Below are positions 6,239 through 11,331 of a stretch of 11,331 bases of DNA, in pieces. This DNA comes from CAYRIF01 sp964424205 (GTDB lineage: Bacteria; Bacteroidota; Bacteroidia; Cytophagales; Cyclobacteriaceae): NCBI GenBank assembly GCA_964424205.1, contig CAYRIF010000108.1, forward strand, positions 1-11,331, given 5' to 3'. The notes beneath the pieces were generated by a model that was given only the letters and a program-made list of their open reading frames with translations, was not told where the DNA came from and made no database searches. Numbering within the stretch: the first letter of the stretch is position 1; each line of letters starts with the position of its first letter. The position numbers and the translations under genes were made by a program.

Positions 6239-7818
6239 GTTACGCTCCCAATTCACCTGAAAGAAAAAAACTCAAAGAAACGTTAACTGAATTTCGTGCT
6301 ACAAAAATAGATGTGCCCATGTACATCGGTGGAGAAGAAGTGAGAACAGATGTAAAACATACTATGAACCCTCCGCATGATCATAAACATGTATTGGGAC
6401 ATTACTCTTATGGTGATGCGTCGCATGTAGCGCAAGCCATTGATGCCGCCCTCGAAGCCAAAAGCAACTGGGAGAATATGGCTTGGGAACATCGGGCAAG
6501 CATATTCTTGAAAGCTGCCGATTTACTGGCAGGGCCGTATAGAGCAAAAATAAATGCGGCAACCATGCTAGCACAATCCAAAAGTGCCTACCAGGCAGAA
6601 ATAGATGCTGCCTGCGAATTTATTGATTTCTTGAGGTTCAATGTGACCTATATGGCGCAAATCTATCAACAACAGCCACAATCTTCTGAAGGCATATGGA
6701 ACCGAGTAGAACAAAGAGCATTGGAAGGATTTGTTTTTGCATTGACTCCATTCAATTTCACTGCTATTGCAGGAAACCTTCCCGCATCAGCTGCCATGAT
6801 GGGCAATACCATTGTTTGGAAACCATCATTGGCGCAAGTGTACTCAGCAAATATCATCATGCAGGTGCTCAAAGAAGCTGGACTGCCTGATGGGGTGATT
6901 AATTTGATTTATGTAGACGGCCCAGTAGCAGGCGATGTGATTTTTAACCATGCAGATTTTGCAGGTATTCATTTCACAGGTAGCACAGGTGTTTTTCAGC
7001 ATATCTGGAAAACCATTGGACAAAACATTCATAAATACAAAGCCTACCCAAGGATTGTAGGTGAGACTGGCGGTAAAGATTTCATTGTAGCACATAAAAC
7101 CGCAAATCCTGCGCAAGTAGCGACTGCCATCACCCGTGGCGCATTTGAATTCCAAGGGCAAAAATGTTCGGCAGCCTCAAGGGCTTATATTCCATCAAAT
7201 ATGTGGAAAGAAGTGAAAGACTATATTCAGCAAGACTTAAAAGACATCAGCATGGGTGGTGTGGAAGATTTCTCTAACTTCTTTAATGCAGTAATTGATG
7301 AAAAAGCGTTTGACAAAATTGCTGGCTATATCGATAATGCTAAAAAAAGTGATGCGGTAGAAGTCATTAGCGGAGGCGAATATGACAAGTCTAAAGGATA
7401 TTTTATTCAACCGACCGTATTGCTTACAAAAGACCCCATGTATGTAACCATGTGCGAAGAGATTTTTGGACCAGTGATTACGATTTACGTCTATGACGAA
7501 AATAAATTTGAGGAGACCTTAGACTTGGTAGATAAAACTGCTATCTATGCACTTACCGGGGCTATTTTTTCGAAAGACCGATATGCCATTGAGCTAGCTA
7601 GCAAAAAACTAGTAAACACGGCAGGTAATTTCTATATCAATGACAAGCCAACGGGAGCTGTTGTAGGTCAGCAGCCATTTGGTGGCGGCAGGGCATCCGG
7701 CACCAACGACAAGGCTGGTTCCATGATAAACCTCCTCCGTTGGGTTTCGCCAAGAACCATCAAAGAGACCTTTGTACCGCCTACTGATTATCGTTACCCT
7801 TTTATGGAAGAGCAATAA
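6187..7818 (+). CDS. pruA: L-glutamate gamma-semialdehyde dehydrogenase (P5C dehydrogenase)
   Basis: 543-residue ALDH4-type enzyme oxidising glutamate-5-semialdehyde (from pyrroline-5-carboxylate) to glutamate with NAD+, the second step of proline degradation. It is the stand-alone, mitochondrial-like form (group 1), not fused to proline dehydrogenase. Visible: the N-terminal PMYIGGEEVRT segment; ALTPFNFTAIAGNLPA with oxyanion-hole Asn190; Lys212 in VWKPS; the nucleotide-binding FTGSTGVF (263-270); general-base Glu293 in GETGGK; nucleophile Cys327 in GQKCSAASR; and CEEIFGPV with Glu425. All key residues are intact. The ATG at 6187 gives the expected MATGFFNVP start; an in-frame stop at 6172 rules out extension. 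It is alone on its strand here, with a structured leader (5961-6052). No putA/proline dehydrogenase gene lies in the window. Confidence 0.96.
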   Translation: MATGFFNVPTPKNETVLSYAPNSPERKKLKETLTEFRATKIDVPMYIGGEEVRTDVKHTMNPPHDHKHVLGHYSYGDASHVAQAIDAALEAKSNWENMAWEHRASIFLKAADLLAGPYRAKINAATMLAQSKSAYQAEIDAACEFIDFLRFNVTYMAQIYQQQPQSSEGIWNRVEQRALEGFVFALTPFNFTAIAGNLPASAAMMGNTIVWKPSLAQVYSANIIMQVLKEAGLPDGVINLIYVDGPVAGDVIFNHADFAGIHFTGSTGVFQHIWKTIGQNIHKYKAYPRIVGETGGKDFIVAHKTANPAQVATAITRGAFEFQGQKCSAASRAYIPSNMWKEVKDYIQQDLKDISMGGVEDFSNFFNAVIDEKAFDKIAGYIDNAKKSDAVEVISGGEYDKSKGYFIQPTVLLTKDPMYVTMCEEIFGPVITIYVYDENKFEETLDLVDKTAIYALTGAIFSKDRYAIELASKKLVNTAGNFYINDKPTGAVVGQQPFGGGRASGTNDKAGSMINLLRWVSPRTIKETFVPPTDYRYPFMEEQ

Positions 7819-7837
7819 AAATTTAATTTATTTGATT

Positions 7838-7876
7838 ATGAGAACCTCATTATTGCTAGCTGCTATTGCCTCATGA
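7838..7876 (+). pseudogene. Signal-peptide-like start fragment
   Basis: ATG followed by codons for MRTSLLLAAIAS and then TGA. It looks like the first part of a signal peptide, cut off after 12 codons and running directly into the carbonic-anhydrase-like remnant in another frame. It is too short to identify and may be chance. Confidence 0.3.
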
Positions 7877-7985
7877 AAGAAACATTCAAATACATGGATG
7901 GGTATTTGATATTAAGTCTGGTGAAATAATTGATTTGAAAATTAATTACAAGCAGGTGTTCAATCAATTAATATATACAAGCTAG
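7872..7985 (+). pseudogene. C-terminal remnant of a beta-carbonic anhydrase
   Basis: An open stretch of 37 codons ending in TAG reads HERNIQIHGWVFDIKSGEI followed by IDLKINYKQVFNQLIYTS. The block IHGW-(V/x)-(F/Y)-(D/x)-I-x-x-G-x-(I/L)-x-D-L is the strongly conserved C-terminal signature of beta-class carbonic anhydrases, which interconvert CO2 and bicarbonate. The zinc ligands and the whole N-terminal and middle part are missing, and the frame has no start codon (a TAG stands at 7857-7859), so this is a dead 3' end. The natural stop codon seems kept. It follows the signal-peptide-like fragment at 7838-7876 in a different frame, as expected of a deletion junction near 7872. Confidence 0.6.
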
Positions 7986-7995
7986 CGTAAATGCA

Positions 7996-9237
7996 CTATG
8001 CTACTTTCTTAAGCCATTTAATCAACTTCTCGATGGTCAGCCCTTGAATCACCAATGAAAATAATACCACCGTATAGGTAATCGAAACAATCAAGTCTTT
8101 GTGCATTTCAGGCTCGAGCGAAAGTGCCAAGGCAATAGAAATCCCTCCTCGCAACCCGCCCCATGTCATGATAACCAACGCATTGGGCGCAAAAGTTTTT
8201 CTAAAGCGCATTACATAGGTAGGGAAAGCTAGGGAGATATAGCGTACCACAAGCACCAAAACTGTAGCAATCAGTCCAATCAATACATATTTCATATCAA
8301 AAGGCACTAAAATCAACTCCAGCCCAATCAAAACGAACAGCACAGCATTTAAAATCTCATCAATCATCTCCCAAAATTTGTGGATATAATCTCTCGTAAT
8401 GTCTGACATGGCATGTGCCACGCCCTGATTACCTATGAATAACCCGGCGATGACCATTGCCAAAGGGCCTGAAAAATGCAAATAATGGGCTAAGCTGTAA
8501 CCTCCCATTACTATTGCCAACGAAATCAAAACTTCCGTTTGGTAGTGATCAATAGTTTTCATCATTCTGAAACCCATATACCCAATAATAAACCCTAACC
8601 CAATGCCACCGACTATTTCGGTCACTAATAGGTGGGAGATATCGGTAACACTCATGCTTTCCAAACCGCTCAGTGCAATTTTATAAATCACCAAAAATAC
8701 CACCACGCCGATGCCGTCATTGAAAAGTGATTCTCCAGTAATTTTTATTTCTAACGACTTGGGCACTTTGGCTTTTTTCAAAATACCAAGCACCGCAATG
8801 GGATCAGTAGGTGAAATTAATGCCCCAAATAAAAGGCAATAGATAAAATCAATTGGTGCGCCTAATAGCACCAAAATATAGTAAAATAATACGCCAATGA
8901 GTGTTGTAGAAATCAATACGCCAATGGTCGCAAAACTTAAGATAGGCCATTTAAATACTTTCATTTGGTCTAAATCGGTGTGCATGGCCCCTGCAAAAAG
9001 CAAGAAACTCAACAAAAACTCCAATAAAAATTCAGGGAAATTAAGCGTGTTCAAAGACTCCTCTACACTTTCTTTAAACGCTGGCGAATAAGCACCAAAA
9101 GCCTGAATTAAAACTGAAAGCAGCAACCCCGCAATCATTAGACTGATGGTCGTTGGAATATTAATGAATCGTTTGTTGATATAAGCAAGTATTGCTGAAA
9201 GCGTAAGTATTACCGAAAAGATGTGCACAATTTCCAT
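7996..9237 (-). CDS. CPA1-family Na+/H+ antiporter (NhaP-like)
   Basis: 413-residue inner-membrane protein with about 12 hydrophobic helices, exchanging Na+ (or K+) for protons in pH and salt balance. CPA1 features: GALISPTDPIAVLGILKKAKVP (138-159) with Asp145, the ion-site motif GESLFNDGIGVVVF (168-181) with Asn173-Asp174, and GGLRGGISIALALSL (360-374) with Arg363. It lacks a long cytoplasmic C-terminal regulatory domain and ends in IEKLIKWLKKVA. The ATG at 9237 (MEIVHIFSVILTLSAIL) is chosen: it begins the first helix, whereas the reading frame open upstream to 9531 runs through the divergent head-GIN gene and its promoter. A TTAATTTG box (7 of 8 to TAnnTTTG) lies just upstream on the minus strand. 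It converges on the pruA/remnant region, 10 bases from the remnant's stop. Ion specificity cannot be read from the sequence. Confidence 0.92.
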   Translation of the reverse strand: MEIVHIFSVILTLSAILAYINKRFINIPTTISLMIAGLLLSVLIQAFGAYSPAFKESVEESLNTLNFPEFLLEFLLSFLLFAGAMHTDLDQMKVFKWPILSFATIGVLISTTLIGVLFYYILVLLGAPIDFIYCLLFGALISPTDPIAVLGILKKAKVPKSLEIKITGESLFNDGIGVVVFLVIYKIALSGLESMSVTDISHLLVTEIVGGIGLGFIIGYMGFRMMKTIDHYQTEVLISLAIVMGGYSLAHYLHFSGPLAMVIAGLFIGNQGVAHAMSDITRDYIHKFWEMIDEILNAVLFVLIGLELILVPFDMKYVLIGLIATVLVLVVRYISLAFPTYVMRFRKTFAPNALVIMTWGGLRGGISIALALSLEPEMHKDLIVSITYTVVLFSLVIQGLTIEKLIKWLKKVA

Positions 9238-9324
9238 AGGGTACAAATTAACGAAATATAATCTATAGTAGGTCTGAAAGCGATGGCATCTTTTTAGTGA
9301 CCGAGAAAAATATTTTGTCCTAGA

Positions 9325-9360
9325 TGCAACCTTTTTATGAAAAAGTGAATCATTAAGACA
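9325..9360 (+). promoter_or_regulatory. Possible ECF-sigma promoter of the head-GIN gene
   Basis: TGCAACCTTTTT (9325-9336) has the AAC core typical of ECF -35 elements, followed 10 bases later by GAATCATTAAGAC, a candidate -10 region, about 25 bases before the ATG. This layout (GTAACCTTTT ... GTCATTA) is common in front of ECF-sigma-controlled genes of Bacteroidota. No sigma-factor gene is in the window. Confidence 0.4.
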
Positions 9361-9377
9361 AACAAAATAACAAAACG

Positions 9378-10064
9378 ATGAAAAAAATAAATCTAAGTAT
9401 GCTATTCTTAAGCCTTTGCATCGCAGTAATGGCACAGCACAAAGAAGTTCGTAACCTTTCTTCTTTTTCCAAACTAGAAGTAAGCCGAGCAGTAAAAGTA
9501 TATATTGAAAAAGGAAGTAGCGAAAAAGCACGAATCGAAGTATCGGGGTTGGAGCTAGAAGATATTAAAACTGAAGTCAATGGCAGTACCCTTATTATTG
9601 GAATCCACAAGCACAAAAAGCACTTGCGAAATGTGGATGTATCCGTCTATTTAACTTATAAGAACCTACGAGACATTGAGATAAACTCAGCGGCATCAGT
9701 TTATACCAAAGGCACACTCAAATCTGACAAATTAAATATCGAAATAAGTTCTGCTGCCAAAGCTGAGCTGGACATTTCGGTGGGCGATTTAGATATTGAT
9801 ATCTCAAGCGCAGGACATTTGGAACTAAAAGGCAATGCCGATTTTCAAGAAATATCAGTGTCCAGCGCAGGCAGCTATAATGCCTATGATCTAGATTGCA
9901 AAACAAGTGATGTACAAGTAAGCAGTGCAGGCAGCGCCAAAATCATAGCCTTAAACAAACTAAAAGCCAAAGCGACAAGTGCGGGAAACATCAAGTATAA
10001 AGGCGATCCAAAAAATACCAATGTACATGCAAGCAGTGGTGGATCTATTAAAAAAATGAACTAA
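9378..10064 (+). CDS. Secreted head-GIN (DUF2807) repeat protein
   Basis: 228 residues: a signal peptide to about residue 20 (MAQ), then the head-GIN/DUF2807 domain (SSFSKLEVSRAVKVYIEKGSSEKARIEVSG from 28). The second half is built of seven rungs, each centred on S-S/A-A-G/A: serine pairs near 104, 125, 144, 163, 183, 201 and 220, spaced 18-21 residues apart (NSAAS, SSAAK, SSAGH, SSAGS, SSAGS, TSAGN, SSGGS). This is the pattern of a right-handed beta-helix, so the protein is probably an extended extracytoplasmic or surface protein. Exact role unknown; family members in this phylum often sit near ECF-sigma or envelope-stress genes. A single cysteine (174) is in the mature part. It is divergent from the antiporter gene and closed by a terminator at 10122-10152. 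Confidence 0.88.
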   Translation: MKKINLSMLFLSLCIAVMAQHKEVRNLSSFSKLEVSRAVKVYIEKGSSEKARIEVSGLELEDIKTEVNGSTLIIGIHKHKKHLRNVDVSVYLTYKNLRDIEINSAASVYTKGTLKSDKLNIEISSAAKAELDISVGDLDIDISSAGHLELKGNADFQEISVSSAGSYNAYDLDCKTSDVQVSSAGSAKIIALNKLKAKATSAGNIKYKGDPKNTNVHASSGGSIKKMN

Positions 10065-10121
10065 TTTCCTAACAAAGATAATTATATAAAAAATGTGATT
10101 AGTAGAATCTTTTAAGGAAAT

Positions 10122-10152
10122 AAGAAGGCCAGCATTTGTTGGTCTTCTTTCT
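10122..10152 (+). terminator. Rho-independent terminator of the head-GIN gene
   Basis: A 10-bp stem, AAGAAGGCCA (10122-10131) with TGGTCTTCTT (10140-10149), includes one G-U pair. The loop is 8 bases, followed by TTTCTTT. It lies 57 bases after the stop codon. Confidence 0.75.
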
Positions 10153-10275
10153 TTATCGCGCAGTTAATACTACTTTAATTTTAACCAGTATTATTCACCG
10201 TATTTTTAAAATACCAAGGGAAAACAGCGAAATATACGACTTAACAGCGCAATAGGGCAAAAAAAAATAGCCCGA

Positions 10276-10353
10276 ATTTGAGGGTCTTGCAATTATCTTC
10301 GTGCATCCGCTACGCCTGCCAGGCTGGCAGACAGGTTGCAAAATCCTCGAAAT
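10276..10353. repeat. Nested stem with REP-like palindrome
   Basis: Outer arms 10276-10292 and 10336-10353 pair over 16 of 17 positions, counting one G-U pair and allowing one bulged G (10349). In the loop, directly against the 3' arm, stands the GC-rich palindrome CTGCCAG-G-CTGGCAG (10316-10330), extended by CCTG/CAGG-type ends (10315-10335). This looks like a dispersed REP-type element in otherwise AT-rich DNA. Whether it recurs in the genome cannot be seen here. Confidence 0.45.
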
Positions 10354-10571
10354 ATACTCATATATCTTCGGTTTTTTTTTGATGGCTATCGGGATCACAT
10401 ATACACGAAGCTAATCGCATGAATAATGCGGGTTAAGTTTTGCGATGCTATTTCTTTTTGAATTTCTTTCTCTAAAATTTTATTGTTTTTAGATTTTTTT
10501 ATATTAAAAGTTTAAATCACGCCACTAACGATTTTATTCGACTTGCCAGTCAAAACTGGACTTAACGATCA

Positions 10572-10665
10572 GCTAAAATCGGTAGGCTTAACTTCTATTA
10601 AGGTCTATAAAAGTATTCGATTTAAATACCTTTTGCAAGTAGCTCATTAGCCTATCGATTTTAGC
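10572..10665. repeat. 17-bp inverted repeat enclosing smaller hairpins
   Basis: GCTAAAATCGGTAGGCT (10572-10588) pairs with AGCCTATCGATTTTAGC (10649-10665) at 16 of 17 positions plus one possible G-U. Inside are AAAAG-TATT/AATA-CCTTTT (about 10610-10634) and CTTAA/TTAAG (10587-10602). It lies 15 bases downstream of the minus-strand stop at 10680. It has no T-run typical of a terminator on either strand. It may be an RNA element or a short non-autonomous mobile element. Confidence 0.45.
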
Positions 10666-10679
10666 ATTAGTTATAGAAT

Positions 10680-11021
10680 TCAAGTCTTTTTGACCTTGAA
10701 ATTTTCCATATTTCCCTGGATATACTTTTTTACACTAATGAAATTTTCTACCTCACAAGGGATTTTTATGACTCCATTGCCATTAAATTTGTTAACCGAG
10801 TAGGACTGAATAACTATTTCATAATCTTTTAATTCAGTAAAGTCTATTTCATCAAAATTGATAATCTGATTTAAATTAGAACCGTATCTTGCCTTGGCTC
10901 TTTCTACTCTTATTTTTTGCAGAAAAGACAATTCATCTCGATTAATCGTTTTTGAAATTTGACCCTTGCTTATCTTGAAAACAACGGCTTTTCCAAGTGT
11001 TTTTAAATCAGCCTTGAACAT
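10680..11021 (-). CDS. Hypothetical protein, possibly 5'-frameshifted
   Basis: 113 residues from the ATG at 11021 (MFKADLKTLGKAVVFKISKG...), of unknown function and no family that I recognise. It is hydrophilic, mixed alpha/beta in look, with one cysteine in KIPCEVENF (about residue 89) and a basic end (NFKVKKT). An upstream TTG (11039) would extend it by 6 residues, and the frame closes at a TAA at 11057-11055. In the neighbouring frame the 14 codons just upstream (from ATG 11055) encode a hydrophobic helix, so the intact ancestor was probably a membrane-anchored protein of about 125 residues that has suffered a one-base insertion; alternatively, the short form is real. Second in a probable two-gene unit with the 51-residue membrane protein. 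Confidence 0.55.
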   Translation of the reverse strand: MFKADLKTLGKAVVFKISKGQISKTINRDELSFLQKIRVERAKARYGSNLNQIINFDEIDFTELKDYEIVIQSYSVNKFNGNGVIKIPCEVENFISVKKYIQGNMENFKVKKT

Positions 11022-11055
11022 ATAAGTAGACCAATCCAAATAGAACGAGAGCCAT
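11008..11055 (-). pseudogene. Detached membrane-anchor start of the downstream gene
   Basis: ATG at 11055 encodes MALVLFGLVYLYVQG then TGA. The ATG overlaps the TAA of the upstream small gene as TAATG, a classic coupling signal. The peptide is a transmembrane-helix start and runs directly into the next frame (GKAVVFKISKG...), which begins one base off. It is best read as the 5' end of the 10680-11021 gene, split off by a frameshift. Confidence 0.4.
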
Positions 11056-11210
11056 TAAAATAATCCAATAAACTTTAATATAGATAAAATCGTGAACCCA
11101 ACTATTATTATTCCAAATGTTATTTTAATTGCATTTCGTTGTTTAGTTAGTTCTCTATTCACATAGGAGTCTAATTGTTTGTTGTCAATCTTGAATGTTA
11201 TTTGATTCAT
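11055..11210 (-). CDS. Small single-helix membrane protein
   Basis: 51 residues, below usual annotation limits. A charged N-terminal part (MNQITFKIDNKQLDSYVNRE, 1-20; then LTKQRN) is followed by one hydrophobic helix (ITFGIIIVGFTILSILKFIGLF, about 30-51). Positive residues before the helix suggest the N-terminus stays in the cytoplasm. I do not recognise the family. Its TAA overlaps the ATG of the next reading frame (TAATG), which argues that it is translated and coupled. A TAATTTTG box (minus strand, 11281-11288) lies about 70 bases upstream. Confidence 0.5.
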   Translation of the reverse strand: MNQITFKIDNKQLDSYVNRELTKQRNAIKITFGIIIVGFTILSILKFIGLF

Positions 11211-11281
11211 TTTCTATCGAGTTTATATTTTGTATGACGCCAGTCTGTCTAAAAACTACGTTTATGGATTGTCATTCTATC

Positions 11282-11326
11282 AAAATTACTAAATTTCTTG
11301 GTAGGAAAGAGAAATTCAGTAATTTT
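11282..11326. repeat. 17-bp inverted repeat (terminator or operator)
   Basis: AAAATTACTAAATTTCT (11282-11298) and AGAAATTCAGTAATTTT (11310-11326) are inverted copies at 16 of 17 positions, with an 11-base spacer. On both strands the stem ends in TTTT. It could be a terminator, possibly bidirectional, for a gene outside the window, or an operator, since one arm overlaps the TAATTTTG box (minus strand 11288-11281) in front of the small membrane protein gene. Confidence 0.5.
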
Positions 11327-11331
11327 CAAGC

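Larger units (their letters stand above)
10155..10679. other. 525-base non-coding region rich in inverted repeats
   Basis: No convincing gene in either strand. The one longer open frame (10195-10398, minus) only reads through the repeat palindrome and homopolymer runs. The region lies between two convergent transcription units and holds many inverted repeats: GTATTTT-T-AAAATAC (10200-10214), the nested stem with REP-like palindrome (10276-10353), CGCAT/ATGCG (10416-10430), CCAGT-CAAA-ACTGG (10546-10559) and the 17-bp repeat pair (10572-10665). It also has A9-10 and T9 runs (near 10259-10267 and 10372-10380). Confidence 0.6.

Noticed and set aside
6844..7161. 105-codon minus-strand frame inside pruA
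   Set aside because: It is antisense to an intact, strongly conserved dehydrogenase core; no start signal or family likeness.
9238..9531. N-terminal extension of the antiporter to 511 residues
   Set aside because: The extension reads through the divergent head-GIN gene and its promoter and is not part of the CPA1 family; MEIVHIFSV at 9237 is the natural start.
10255..10273. GGGC-A9-TA-GCCC as a terminator
   Set aside because: Only four base pairs, with an A-loop and no T-run; not stable enough.
10195..10398. 67-codon open frame on the minus strand
   Set aside because: It reads through the REP-like palindrome and two homopolymer runs and has no coding character.
10155..10679. CRISPR array, tRNA or integron attC site in the repeat-rich region
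   Set aside because: There are no regularly spaced direct repeats, no cloverleaf or acceptor motif, and no GTTRRRY core at the arms of the inverted repeats.

Overview
The window looks like chromosomal DNA of an AT-rich member of the Bacteroidota, probably from the Cytophagales side. The support is several family-typical lipid-free secreted proteins (a MORN-type repeat protein, a CarboxypepD_reg-like protein, DUF4468-like proteins, a head-GIN/DUF2807 protein), PruA and YjjG of the Bacteroidota type, almost no Shine-Dalgarno sequences, and several TAnnTTTG boxes, the -7 element of the Bacteroidota primary sigma factor. Species cannot be named from this sequence.

Left part (1-2519, minus strand): a 6-pyruvoyl-tetrahydropterin-synthase/QueD-type enzyme, then lpxB (lipid A disaccharide synthase) 12 bases behind it, then a secreted MORN-repeat protein. 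These probably form one operon. The first 50 bases carry a motif resembling an insertion-sequence end, abutting the stop codon of the MORN gene.

Middle (2520-5917): two tandem secreted paralogues (DUF4468-like) separated by a clear rho-independent terminator; a convergent CarboxypepD_reg-like secreted protein that must start at TTG; and, divergent from it, an ArsR-fold regulator lacking cysteines that is followed after 4 bases by a YjjG-type HAD nucleotidase starting at TTG.

Metabolic part (5918-9237): pruA, the second enzyme of proline degradation, is preceded by a 269-base leader with a TAATTTTG box, a long imperfect hairpin and a small out-of-frame ORF overlapping the pruA start. Behind pruA lies a decayed scar: a 12-residue signal-peptide-like start joined to the last ~36 codons of what looks like a beta-carbonic anhydrase. 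A CPA1-type Na+/H+ antiporter converges on it.

Right part (9238-11331): a head-GIN protein with seven regularly spaced S-S-A-G rungs, preceded by an ECF-sigma-like promoter and followed by a good terminator; then about 525 bases of non-coding DNA dense in inverted repeats, including a REP-like GC-rich palindrome inside a longer stem and a separate 17-bp inverted repeat with a competing alternative pairing; then, on the minus strand, two small genes: a 51-residue single-helix membrane protein whose TAA overlaps the next ATG (TAATG), and a gene that seems frameshifted right after its membrane anchor.

No complete new defence or mobile system is visible. The most unusual items are the carbonic anhydrase remnant, the structured right-hand intergenic region, the pruA leader and the apparent frameshift at 11008-11055.
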